Assembly: GCA_020536535.1 (NCBI GenBank)
Contig: JAHLWZ010000810.1
Span: 1 to 64,000, forward strand
Length of the DNA: 64,000 bases
Source of the DNA: Pelomyxa schiedti
Lineage: Eukaryota > Evosea > Pelobiontida > Pelomyxidae
Direction: 5' to 3'
The translations under genes and the position numbers were made by a program. A model generated the notes under the pieces. It was not told the origin of the DNA. It made no database searches and was given only the letters and a program-made list of their open reading frames with translations. How positions within the stretch are numbered: position 1 is the first letter of the stretch; the number at the start of each line of letters is the position of its first letter. Of the stretch, positions 36,619-48,890 are shown piece by piece.

Positions 36619-39021
36619 TCAACCCCACATGCTTTTGTCGGCACTTCCTTGTTCTATCATCCAAGGATGGTCCAAAATGCCTTGAGTGCATTTAGTGCCT
36701 TCAATTTTGATCCGCATGTCGGGATTCACGGTCAACATTCTACGAAGAAGATCTTTCACTGCAAAAGGTTATTGTTAGCTATTGACTGTTTGATTGTTTG
36801 TTTTCGCTGGCTGGAACAGTCCAACACATGCATACCCTTCATGTGGACACCAACAGGACCCAAAGGGCCTTCATTGTATCTCCCCGAACCTGCAAAGAAC
36901 GTGAGAAGAGGTGCGCGGAATTGAGTGGAAAATACGTATAAGAGCCTCGAAATTCCCTCCTGCAAAAGGAAACGCGAATGCGGCCCTATTGGTATGTGAG
37001 TTTTTAAGTCAAGTGTTGCTGAATGGGCCTGCTGAAACTGCCCACACACATTGAATACAGTACAACGCCAGAAGACCTAGCCAAATCAAAAAGTAAGGAA
37101 AAAAGGTTACAGAAGGGGTGAGCCAAACCAGACATCTGCAGGGGTGCCGTAAGTCCTATTGGTGACATTGATCCCATGTACTTCCGGGGCCATGTAAATT
37201 GGAGTACCAACTCGTGACTGGGCAGTTCCACTTGCATCTGATATGGAGTTAACTGTGAATAATTCAGGTTTCCTTGTTCTCACCCAATGTTCGGCAGTGT
37301 CCAAAGTCCTATTTTGTGATCAGGTTTGTTTTGATTGGATTGTTCTATTGTTATTACTTTTATCATTTGGGTATTTTGTTGAGGGGGTGGCGTGGGGTGA
37401 GGTGGAGTGGAGAAATACTGCAATGGCAACGCGAGGGGTTTTGTTTGGGTTCCACGGCTCCAACACGAGAATGTTATCACCCTATCCAACCAATCAGTTT
37501 CTCCACAGGTGATACATATATCTATTTCAAGCAGTGTTGTTCATTCATACCTTAAGGTCTCTAAAAGGGAAAAGTTAGTGGGCACGGAACACCACACTGT
37601 GTTTAAAATGAAAACCCACCGATGGACGATATTATTCAGATGCAAAAATTTCAGACCCTCAATGAACTGGGAAAAAATTTCGAATAACTGCCTCTCGGTA
37701 AACCTTTCATTTTTGGATGCCATCTATTGTAGTATTAATTGCATTCTTCAGTTAAAAGGAATAGTGAAATGTGAATTATTATAGATGGATAGGTATGGAT
37801 TTTCTAGGCTTACATTGCCAATGAGATTACACAGGTCACCTCCATATGCCCTTTTTTGGGAATGTGTGGTTAGTGTTTGGGGAGGGAAGAGTGTGGCTCT
37901 GCGCCTACCAATCAAAGAGCAAGACAATCTTTTGCGGGGAGAAATGGTAGTCAACACAACTTATGATGTTGGGATGCGTTTTGCCACGGAGTGTCTATCT
38001 CGCGCGAAGTCGCTGTCGGGTTTGCGTTGTGGAGATTCATAACTTTTGCTACCATCCACTTATTTCGATGAACAGAGAAAGCAGCGAAAATGGTGCCTGA
38101 ACCTCCTTGACCAATAGGAACGCCAGAAAGTATGTAGGAACGAAAGAATACATCCTAGAACTCAAGCATTAATATTTGCCCATATGCGCAGCCTTGATTC
38201 TTGATTGTACAATGCAATACATATTTATTTATGTCTGTGTGTATGCATTCATGTATGTATGTTTTATGTAATGGTGTGGTGGGTTATCTCACTTCTTCAT
38301 GAAGTCCAACTTTTTCTGGTATGCTATAATCTTGTGCAGAGAAAGTGTATTTCACTTCTGTGCAGGAGAAAGAAAGGGAAATGAAAGAACGTGGTTAAAG
38401 AAAAGTGAAGAAATAACAGTCACCATCTGCTTACTGAGATCCTTTGCGAGAAATACAGTAATTGGAGATCCACAATAAAGCTGGGCTCGTTTGTTTCGCA
38501 ATAACACGTCTCCACATAATATTCCATAGCGGCTGTGTGCAGATTAAAAAAAAAGAGTAAGGATAATAATTACTATTTTTGTGCGAATTTGTTTGTTGCC
38601 CTACCTTCTGTCTTCTATTGTCAGAGTCCCATTGACGCGGGAGATTATAGCGTGCACCGGCTCTACGTATGGGAAATTCAATACCAAGCTACATCTGCAG
38701 TCGCGCCCAATCACGAAAGGCGCACTTCCGGAAATCGCTGCGTACTTGGGGATGCATGCCGGGATCGCACCGTTGTCCGGACCGGGAGTCGCCGCCAGAT
38801 GCCCCAAAAAAGATCTCGGTCCTGGTGTGCAGGGAAAAAAAGGAAAAAAAAGGGCATATGGAGGTGACCTGTGTAATCTCATTNNNNNNNNNNGGGGGGG
38901 GGGGGGGGGGGCGGGGGGAAATGAGAGAGCCCATTAACACGTTGTTGGTTGGTGGGAATAATAGGGGAGTCTTGCCTGTTGCATTATGGCGCTGTTGTGG
39001 CTGAACAGCGGACGACAGCAT
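36619..39021 (-). CDS. FHA-domain Ser/Thr protein kinase 2 (interrupted by assembly gap)
   Basis: An FHA domain is clear at 38600-38760: SAPFVIGRDCRCSLVLN, then VHAIISRVNGTLTIEDRS, and after an intron RYGILCGDVLLRN. The kinase domain starts near 38150 with GVPIGQGGSGTIFAAF and VAKVM. It goes on with HPNIISCVDYH, IVLLFDWAYGGDL, the catalytic HRDLKGDNILVLEP over two short introns, VAIADFGHCRTL, RVGTPIYMAPEVHG and ADVWSSGVVLYSM. It ends LLRRMLTVNPDMRI and DHPWMIEQG, with the stop at 36619-36621. Lys, HRD Asp and DFG are present. The reading frame changes within the alpha-C helix (about 37988-38001), discussed in the findings. The N-terminus upstream of 38846 is doubtful: 38846-38883 is an inverted copy of this gene's own exon next to an N gap. 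A Met at 39021 across the gap is a possible start. Confidence 0.8.
38884..38893. other. Assembly gap (10 N) followed by poly-G
   Basis: Ten N are followed by about 18 G, one C and six more G. This is a typical read artefact or unresolved homopolymer, not a biological feature. Confidence 0.95.
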
Positions 39022-39750
39022 GTCACCAACGCGCCTCGTGCTTTGTGTCGGTTTTTATGTTTAATTACGAGGGTAAAATCTGTAATTCTGCCTCGGTGTA
39101 TTTTCGCCCTGGAGAAAGTTGTTAGAAAACTCGAAGGGAACAGGAAGGCGATTTAACTTCTATTTTCCGCTATCGGCCATTTTTAACCGTGCAAGATTCA
39201 GCCCAGGATTGGTGAGTGCTCTTCCACCTTAAATGACTCTATTCCACACAGCACTGCACGGCAATGCCCAGCCAGGCCGATTCCGTCTGTTCCCTCATAT
39301 TTCCTCTCAGTCCATAGCAAAAATAAATAACCTCATCTTTAGGAACCACCTTGCTTCTCCCATGTTTGGGACGTAATGGGTGCGAGGGTTGTTTCTTTCC
39401 CCTCGTCGTGGCTGCTGCGCCAAGCCACCGCACTGGTTCTACTACTCAAGACTCGCGCACCCAGTGGGTTGTTTTCTGGTGAACACGAAGTAACCCTTCT
39501 GGTTCAGGTGGTCACGACTGTAGTGTGCCTTCGCCGCTGTCAGGGCGGTACTTTCATAGCCATGGCTTGTGCTGCTTGTACACCGGGCAAGCCTTGATGT
39601 TTTCCACCAGAGTTCAACAAAATCCTCTCACGTAAAAGGTTGAATAGAAGTCACGAAGAAATAAAGCCACTCAAAAGAATTTTGTTTGGAACTATTTTTT
39701 TTTCTTAGAAAACCAACACAAAACAAAACACTCAATCAAAACTTGCTTCT
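39022..39750. other. Intergenic stretch
   Basis: About 730 bases between the FHA kinase 2 region and the end of the vault gene. Short frames occur on both strands (plus 39376-39597, minus 39239-39433), but neither has a recognisable domain or splice context. Confidence 0.4.
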
Positions 39751-42493
39751 CTAGTGTCCAGAGGCGGGGGCGGAGACCAAGCCAGAGGCGGTGTTGAACA
39801 AGTTAATTGGGCTGTTGCCATCGGTGATCATCAGTGACTTGAGTCCAAGGCCGTTGAGGAGCTTGGCCTGCATTTCTGGTCCGGCCTGTGCAATAGCCCT
39901 GATTGTCTCTGGTCCAATGGCGGAAACTACCTCTCCGAACTTGGTGGTTTCGATTTCAGCAAGGTCGCGGGTGCGCTTCACCTCCAGCTGTGTGAGCTTC
40001 TCCTTGTGTGCAAGCTCCATTCCTTGTCGCTTCTTGAGCTCGTCAAGGGCTGCCTTTGCGGTAATGGTGGCAGAGTTTGCGGAGAGGGTTGCCTGCTTGA
40101 CTGCGGCCTCGCCCTCGATGGTTGATGCAGCGGCAAGAGCTCGAGCCTCAGCTGTTGCCTGACCGGTGCTCTCCACGGTTGCGCTTTGTGCCTGGAGCTC
40201 AAGGAGTGACTTGCGGGCCCTCTCGGCCTCGGCCTCGTCGGCGAGCTTTTGTCTCTCAAGGCGGCCGCGGGCCTCCTGGTCAAGGCGCTCAGCCTCCTGG
40301 CGGGCTGTGGCCTCCTGGGACTTGGTGGTAATCTCAATAGCGAGTTGGACTGACTTCTGAAGGGAGTCGCGGGTGCGTTGGTCGACGGGCTCAACAGACT
40401 GAATATCAATGTTGGTGACAACAAGGTTGTTGCTGCTGAAGACAAGTCGGTCATTGATTTCGCCGGTCTGTGTGTTGCGACCAAAAACGGACTCCTGAAT
40501 GATATCTACGGAGTGCTTGTGGAAGGCATCGAAAGATGTAGAGGCAACAACTCCTCTGACGCGGGCACTGAGGGCCTTGCAAAGATCACCAACTACGAGG
40601 TGTCAAAATAAAGAAAACCACACAAGAGAAAAACAAACCGAAGTCAGGTGTGCTGAAGATGCGGCCAGCAGCCTCCTGATCGCTTTGGTCAACCTCGAAA
40701 TGCCAGTTATAGCTGAGCTTGAGAGCCAAACGGGCGTGATCAGCGGTTTCAACGGTGATCTGATCAGTCATGAAGTCGGGTCCAAGGAACAGGGAGATGG
40801 CGTGGATTTGGTTGGATTGTTTAGGAACACCACCGCTCATGTTAAGAGTTGTGAAGTGCTCATCTGGCTGGAGGAGGACAAGATCGGGTCCGAATACAAC
40901 ACGTGATTTCTTCTTCTCATAGTCATACACTTGTACAGCAGCGCCGTGGGGTACACGGTAGCTGACAACGCGGGTTGGGTCGCGAGCCTTGGGAGATCCT
41001 GTCTTAATGTCGTTCTTGTCGCGAGAAGCATCAACAAGGAGCAACTTGTCGACTTCAGTGGGGAGAACCTTAGACCAGAGCTCCTCATTAGGGGCAAGCA
41101 TGTATGAAGATCCAATGTGGGCGCGGATCTTGCCTGTGGTGATATCGCGTACGTAGATACCCTCGTTCTCGTCAAGAGGAATTGCTCTCCTCTTCTCGAC
41201 TACCTCAACCTCTACTGGTGGGATGAAGTCTCGTGGGCCATAGAGCATCCACCTGTCTCCAGGGAGCTTCTTCTCTTCTGGAAGGGCAGAGCGGGCACGG
41301 AGAAGAAGGGCCTCCTCCTGAGCAAGCACGTACACATCCTGGATTCCATTCTCAAGCCTCTCACCTGGGTAGAGGAAGAAAGAAGCCTCGCCTCGGCGGA
41401 GTTCGCGGGCGCCGAACCTGGGCCTGCCGTCATGGCCAATTGGGTCGACAACAACGCAGAACTGTCGGTTGTTCAGGGTGGTGATTTTCACGATTCCCTT
41501 GACTTGCTCATAAACGTCGGTGATGTAGGTCTCAGTATCTTGCATGGTGACAAGCCACTCCTCTCCAGCCTTGCGGACCTTGTTGAAGACATCAGAGAAC
41601 GTGTTGTTGGCAACAAGGTGAAGGGCGGTAGTGGGAGTCAGAACAACGGCGCTGACAGTTCCAACGATTTCCTCATTGACATCAGGTAAGTAAGCACCGC
41701 TCTTGCGGACCAACCACTGCTCACCAGCGCATCTGTGCTGGGTGGTGCTATCAACGCAATCGAGTCTGGCGCGAAGCTTGAGGGCCTCATTCTCCTTGAT
41801 GATTGTGCTGTTAACCTTCTCCACAACTGATTCCTCAACACGGGGAGTGTATGTGGAGGGTCCCTTGAACAGCCACTCGTCGCCAGAGGTTCGTTTGTGT
41901 CCTTCCTTGTCTTCGAAATCCCTCACGGCACGGATACGGAGTGCCTGATTGGCTTGAACGACAACCAAGGGTGTTGGCTTCTCTAAAACGCAGGATTAGT
42001 ACTCGGAATTGGAATTAAAGGGAAAGAAGTGGGCATACCCTTAAGAGACTCTCCAGGGAAGAGTGGGAATGGGTCCTGAGCGAAACGGATTTCCTCATCT
42101 CCATGTCTAATCTTGGGCATGCCAAACTGATCAAGGAGTGTGTTCCCCTTCTTGTCCTTCTCCACTGGGTTGGAGATCTTGCAGTAGTTGCGGGGAGGAA
42201 CAGTAATCATAGCCTCTGAAATTTAAATTAATAACCATTAAACCACAAGTATTTAAAAAGACACACACGACAAAAAACATCGCATTATTGAGTGTGTGTT
42301 GTAGTGGAAAAAACCCAATAACACGAAGGGAGAAAAACAAACAAACAAAAAGCGAACCTGGGCCGAGGATGATGTTTTCATGGTCGCGGCGAGTGAAAGT
42401 TCGAGGACCGACAACAACAGTGGTAACGTTGGTGTTGTTATCAAAGACGTGGATGTAGTGGTTGGGCTTGATTCGAATGACTGACTCCGGCAT
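39751..42493 (-). CDS. MVP: Major vault protein
   Basis: Main shell protein of the vault ribonucleoprotein particle. Four exons fit exactly: 42493-42358, 42215-42039, 41982-40639 and 40592-39751. They total 2499 bases, an open frame of 832 aa plus stop, close to the usual 840-890. Motifs in order: VIRIKPNHYIHVFDNN at the start, then ITVPPRNYC, RFAQDPFPLFPGE, repeated MVP domains with GDEWLFKGPSTYTPRVEE and GEEWLVTMQDTE, and IPLDENEGIYV. VVSYRVPHGAAVQVYDYEKK and LLLGPDF-type sequence lead into the shoulder domain. The long cap helix (Ala/Glu/Arg-rich) follows, and then ITDGNSPINLFNTASGL near the C-terminus. Introns are 41-142 bases. Everything expected for a functional vault protein is present. 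It diverges from the Roco gene, with about 440 bases between the starts. Confidence 0.97.
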
Positions 42494-42936
42494 GGTTGAA
42501 ACAAAACTTGACTTTTGGTTTGTTTTGGTTTTTCTTGTGTTTTTTTTTAAATTATGTTTTGGTTTTTTATTCGGCACAAAATAAAAAGTAGCTACGCGGA
42601 TCTAACGGCCAAAAAAAAAACCGAACGGAGGAAAAAAAAACAAACCAAGAATTGAAAGAGAAAAAAATAGGAATTCCTGAAAGCGAAAGGACTGGGCGTT
42701 GAATCAGTTGCTTTTTAATCCGGGGTTCTATCTTTCTATCCTCCGCGCCATTCTCCTCTCTGAGCATGGAAGCATCGCCTATTCCCAAGCCTCAATAGAT
42801 ACACAACAAGGTCTTTGTGAGCAGCTTCGAGACCCACACCACCAGAAAACACAAAATCCTTTCGCCGTGCCTGATTGTGTGCAATGCACTGCATCTTTCA
42901 CGAACGTTCTTCGTTGCCGTCCACCAACCGGCGAAC

Positions 42937-45900
42937 ATGCAACCTGCCAACGACGACCCCCCTTCTCCCTCGCCCCAGCCCACGGAATCCGCAGACACCC
43001 GCCCCTCCGCCTCTGCCTCTCCCCCTCCTTCACACCCATCCCACCACCACCGGGACCAACACCGGCACAGCTGCAGCCCAGAGAGGCAGCACGAAGGGTG
43101 CCCGGCAGACAGCCCCCCGCGGTGCGGCCTGCCCCCCCCGGGGGCCATCCGCGCCCGCGCCTCCACCTCCGCGTCGGTGCTGGACAAGCGGAAGACCCTG
43201 CAGCGCTCCAACGGCGTCCTCAACCTCCGCGGCATGGGCTGCGACGACACCTGCCCGCTGCCCCCGTCCTCGATCCGCGCCTCCTGCTCCCTGCTGCCGC
43301 TGCCCTCGTCCTCGTGCCCGCCCTCGTGCGCCTCCCACGAGGGGATGCCCTGCACCTGCCGCTGCTCCCTCACGACGACTACTACTACTGCTACTACTAC
43401 CTCGGCTTCCTCGTCGTCGCCGAAGGGGGTGGTGCTGCGGAGCCTGGGTAAAAACACTGCTGGGGCACCTACCAGCAAGTCGATGGACTCGGTGGTTTTG
43501 AACCCCACTGGGGGCGTCAAGTGCACTGTGAGGGGCACGGACAACGATCGCAACAACTCGCTCTCTCAGTCTCCAAATGCCACCAGGAAAAAATCGACTT
43601 CCAAAAGACCTTCCCCATCTCCACCACCAAAATCCACTCCTCTGAAAACAATGGTAACTGTGAGCCAAATGGCCCAGGCTACTACTACGGGGATCCCGCA
43701 ACCTACTGAACAGATAGTACCAACTGGCGATTCAGGTGATTCAGCTTCTAGTAACACCCCTGCGAACAGCAGAACCAAAACGTCTCCAAGGATTGCACTT
43801 TTTCCCACCATCAAAATACACTGCCTATGGAAACATGGCAGCCATACTACCGTGTCACAACTGTCAAGATACTCCCGTTGCATCGCGGAGGCGCTAATTC
43901 CGGAACTGCAGAGTGATGAACTTGACCGAGCAAGGGCATTAAAGAAGTTGCAGGAACAAAGCCCCAAGATTATCAAAGTGTTTGCCAACGTCTTCGAAGC
44001 TGCTTCTTCCGAGTCACATTCGTCGTTTGACACCTTTGGAGATTTTCACCCAATGGCATCCCTGGCACAGGCTTCCAACATTAGTGACCTAGTTTCTCCT
44101 GGTCTAAATTATACCACCCCCTCAGAGTCTCCCATGTCAGGCGACTCAACCCCAGAGTCAAGAGGTGCCAGCCTTCAAAGTGGAATGACTGATGAAACGG
44201 CACTTATATTTATGCTTTCTGTGAGTGATAGCTCCATTCCTTATGTTTGGGTACATGCTGCCCATGCAGCTGTTGATGCTCTATGGTGCATTTGCTTAAG
44301 TCCGCGGTTCGCAAAACTTGTGCATCAAAATGTTGTCGTATTTGCATGCCGGCTATTCTTCCACTCTTTGGCATCGTCTTTGACCTGGTCTTCGCTTCCT
44401 CAGCTGCCTCCGTCATGTCTTTTGGAGTCGACTGCCTCAGCGGCGTTGTTGATGTCTTCCTCATCAAGCTCCCTATTATCACCGCACGTACCCTCTCTAT
44501 CGCCCACTCCAGACACCAAAGCCACAGGATCTGGTGTGGCTCCACCAGTGGAGGAACCGGAAGCTCCACTAAATCCTCTTCGCAATGCTTCAGTTCGAAA
44601 AGATACCTGTGGTATTCTTTGGCGCTTGACAGAGATTCTAACAAATCGCATTGATGACTCCGGACTTCCTGAGGGGGGTGGACTTCAACAGCGCATGCAA
44701 ATAAATAATGTTGCCCTACAGTCAGCAGTATCACGCCTTCTGAAGGCATTCCCTGAACACCAGCGCATCCAATATCACAGTTGTAAGTTGATGACAGTTA
44801 TGATAAAGCGGTATTCATTTTGCTGGGAATTCGTCAAACTTGATGGGCTCAAAGTATTGAGTAGTGCTGCCCGACTCTTAATGAGAACTGCTGAGGCAAT
44901 TCCCGATACTCTTCAGGAGCTAAGAGATCATATTATTAACGTTGGTACTTGCCCTCTGCGGACTGGATGCTCTTATTCTTCGTGTGTATATTCCTCCAGC
45001 AATGCATACTTATCTTTTTAGTGGTTCAGGGGAGACCACATGCGTTTCTGTTCTATATAATGCCTTGTTAGCAGAACAGTACCAAGAGCTTGTGTTAACT
45101 GAAAATATCACTTCACAGGCCTTGGCTCAATTTTTGCCTTCCCTGTACCCTTTCTCCCGAGTCGTTATGAGTAATTTGGGGCTGGACTCTGTGCCTATCG
45201 AGATAGGCAATCTTTCCAATCTCGTTCAAGTTGATCTGAGTCACAATCAACTTGGTTATGTCCCTTGTTCTTTTGCTAAGCTGGAGAAACTGGAACTTCT
45301 CAACGTTGAATACAATAAGATTGACCGGTTATTCCCAGGGTTTGGGCTCCACCCAACAATGAAACTGATGTGCCAGCATAATCCTCTCAAGGGAATACCC
45401 TTCATGGCCAGAAACTCTCCAAAAAACTTGAAGACTTATTTGAAAGACTTAAATGAAGACATGCACTACTGGAATCGCGTTCGGATACTCGTAGGTATGA
45501 TAATAGACTCAAATATATAAAAAGAGTAAATCTTTGTTCCAGTTGGAGAAGAATCAGCTGGCAAAACTTCTCTCATTCGCCGTTTGCAGTCACGCAAATT
45601 CAAGTCCAACTCTCTGGCTACAAATGGAATTGAAGTAGCATCGAAGCAAGTAAGTATTGGTGAATCTACACTGGGACCTTCAGTTAAATTTATGTGCTGG
45701 GACTTTGGTGGACAGGTAGTTCGCCTCTTACCCATAAATTATTCTAAAAGTCCTAAGGTGTGCTTCTATCCAACTCACCAGTTCTTCCTATCACCCAAAG
45801 CCCTTTACCTAGTGACCTTTAGTCTGGAAAAGTTTCAGCTCTCCACTATTGATTACTGGCTTCAGCAGGTGTGATTAGAAGTTTTGTTGTCTGTTCTGAG

Positions 45901-48775
45901 ATGCACAAGATTGAAGCAATTTCCTCCAAAGATCAAACAGAGCCTCCAGTAATTCTTTGCGGGACGCACTCTGACGTTTTTCCTTCCCTAGAGGAAGCCA
46001 CTATACAAATTCAAAGTATGCTTTCCAGATACAAGCAAAGGTTTCACAACATTAAGGTATATTGTGACTTTATTGTCTTCCAATATTCATCTGAGTCCAG
46101 GGAGCAATTGCACTGAGCAATAGCACTGGCATTGGCATCAATTCACTTAAGACGCTTCTCCTAAAAGTCGCTAAGGATACGAAGGTAGTCCTTTGTCGAA
46201 TACATTCTTTATTCATAAGTGGAATAGCTCACGAATATCGAAATTCCCACATCTTACTACTGCCTATCAAAACGGGTGATCTCGTTGCAAAAGGCATCCC
46301 CTGGAATGCGGGTAATGCCCTGGATGAGCTTTTATCAGCTCGCAAACCAGGTGAACTTATTTTGCCCTGTAAGTGTCCAACTTGCAGCGGAATTTCTGTG
46401 CAGGTAGAACTAGCTTCCTTTTATGCTTTCCTTTCCTAATCCCAGCAGTATGGGTTATTTGTTACACTACAACCACGGTTTACTTGCGGATGTGGTGTTT
46501 ATGGACATGCAGGTATTCGAACTCCTTCGTAATTTTTTCTGACATCTCCTATAGTGGGTTGCTAACGTTATGGCGACACTGATTTCGTTTACCCACAATT
46601 TCGGTAAAAGAGATGGGCTTCTTAGACCAGAGGACCTTAAACAGGTTCCCTATTGTTATCAATGCTCTTTAATTAAATCATGTGCCTAAGATTCTGAAAG
46701 GAAGCACCACAAATTCACTGGAATTCATAGAGCTTCTTGTAAAATTCAACATTGCTCATGTTATTTCTAGCAATGACTCACTTCTCATCCCGTGCCTCCT
46801 GTCTGATGCCTGCCCCAATATGGAGTGGCCTCCACAATCTCCAAATGATAGCCTTACTTCACCTATGGTGATAAGTGCTTGTTCTAGGTACTACAGATTA
46901 TATGAATTTCGGTTTCTGCCTCTTGGGTGTGCCAGCTGATGTTATAGAGGTTTCCTTACATTTTTCCATGAAATAGCTTTATGGGTAGATTGATTACACA
47001 AATACTCCAGAGCCCAAATATATCCATGCTGAATTGCTGGAAGGATGGGCTTATTATTACAGATAAACTCCATCCCCAGTTTTGTCTGTTTAAGTATGAC
47101 CCTGAACTGTGCACTGTGTCTCTTGATGTTGCTCTGTTTGGCTCTCTTGAGGACCCCAAGGCATCTTTGCTGCGAATATGTATTGAAATGATAGGTGGGG
47201 ATGATGTAAATCCTTGTACCCTCACAATAAAATAGAAGCCCTAGCGGAATGTTCATACCCAAGATTATTTTATTGTCTTCAACGAAGAGTTCCCTGCAAC
47301 CACTGTAAAGCTCTCAGCACTGCTTCAGTTTTCAAGTATGAAGATATTGTATCACTGTATGTTTCTGGGCAAACAGACGTGAAATGTAATGGTGACTCTG
47401 TTACGGTTGTACCTATCAAATGCTACTGTTTACTGACACACCTAAGTTGGAAGACTTAGCACCGGACATAACATTCACTGATATACCAGTCCTAAAGGAT
47501 GTACGAATTGTTAGAAAACTGGGTGAAGGAGGCTTTGGGGCTGTACTTCCATCTTTCCTCCAATTCAATCTTAGAATCAGTATTAGGTTTACCAAGGAAT
47601 GCTAAATACGAGCAGCTGGGTGGCAGTAAAAGTAGTTGTGCTATGTTTCGACACAAATAACAAATGACTACAGGAGTTACTCGGTTCTGGAGAGGACACA
47701 GTACAGAAATTTACGCAGTTCCAGCGGGAAACTGCAATAATGAACTTCTTACATCATCCAAACCTCGTCTCACTTCTTGGAATAACTCTGACGCCTCCTC
47801 GTATGGTTTTAGTATGTACCGCCAGAATAGCCGGAAAGTACTAAGTTCCCACAGGAATTCATACCTGGAGGAGACCTTTCACATTTCATGCACCCACAAG
47901 CAGAGAAGACCATCTCACAAGAAGAATTCGACTGGGTATACAGATTGAACATCGCTATTGACATAGCTCGGGGGATGGAATACCTTCAAAAAATAAAACC
48001 TCCCGTGATACATCGAGGTAAATATCTATTACATTCCACTCTTTGCACAGTTCTCAGTGCACTAGATTTACGACCTGCGAATATTTTCCTCACTGGAACC
48101 ACTGAAGGACCAATTTATGCGAAAGTTGCGGTATGTGTTTTTGATAGCATTTGGTTCTTTTTTACCAATTCAATTCCACCTTAGGATTTTGGTACCTCGT
48201 TGTCTATTCCCGCCTCCCATAACTTCTTACTTTCCAAGGTCTCAGCAGAAGGGTATCCGAGATGAATGACTCTCTTCCAAATTGGGAATGGCTGGCTCCT
48301 GAAGTTTATTCAACCTCCTCGGTCACTAAGAAATATGACTGCAGCACAGGTTAATAAGTGGTTAACGGCAAATCAAATTGAACGAACTTCCTTCAGATGT
48401 ATATAGCTTTGGGCTTATATTGTATGAAATGGAGGCCTTGCGGATTCCCTATTCGGAATTTCGTGAAGACCCAAGATACAACACAACAGCAGGCACAAAT
48501 AAAGCTGGGAAGCCTATTCTAAGATTCCAACTAATTAAATTCAAAGTACACAAACGCAATTTTTCCCCTTTTAAAATAATACACCCAATTAGAACGCAAT
48601 TGAGGAAGGACTGCGGCCCACTCTCCTAGAATCCCCTGAAATACCCCTTGGTTACAATGAATTGATGAAGCAATGCTGGGATAATGACCCCACCAATAGA
48701 CCCACCTTCTCCCAGATTTACGAGGACCTTACAAGGATATATGCAAATAACGACTGCAGTAGCCAACAGCACTAA
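42937..48775 (+). CDS. Roco-family protein kinase (armadillo-like, LRR, Roc-COR, kinase)
   Basis: Multidomain GTPase-kinase of the LRRK/Dictyostelium Roco type. ATG 42937 begins a Pro/Ser-rich, GC-rich N-terminus. Helical armadillo-like sequence runs from about 43800 to 44900. Leucine-rich repeats follow at 45160-45400 (VPIEIGNLSNLVQVDLSHNQ). The Roc GTPase domain has a P-loop GEESAGKTSLIRR formed across an intron at about 45495-45540, a G3 motif WDFGGQ and a THSD motif. COR sequence lies at about 46150-47250. The kinase starts at 47500 with KLGEGGFGAV, then WVAVKVV, PPVIHRDLRPANIF across an intron, ADFGTSLS, WLAPEVYS and SDVYSFGLILYEME. It ends WDNDPTNRPTFSQIYEDL, with TAA at 48773-48775. 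GTP-binding and kinase catalytic residues are intact. Many short introns; the long first exon (to about 44950) is unusual here. Confidence 0.9.
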
Positions 48776-48890
48776 TTCTAATTCAGTATTGTACAAAGAA
48801 GAAAGAAATAATAAATTGTATATTGTTTTCTATCTCTGGTTGTTTGGTTTGTATGCACATTGAAAATGTGTATGACTGCACCACTGAAGT

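Noticed and set aside
38530-38884. Plus-strand protein ending in AYGGDLCNLI as a second kinase gene
   Set aside because: The end is an inverted copy of the neighbouring exon at an assembly gap. The rest is the antisense of the FHA exon.
42792-43556. Long minus-strand and alternative plus-strand frames at the start of the Roco gene
   Set aside because: They mirror the GC-rich Pro/Ser-coding first exon. The Roco frame alone continues into recognisable domains.
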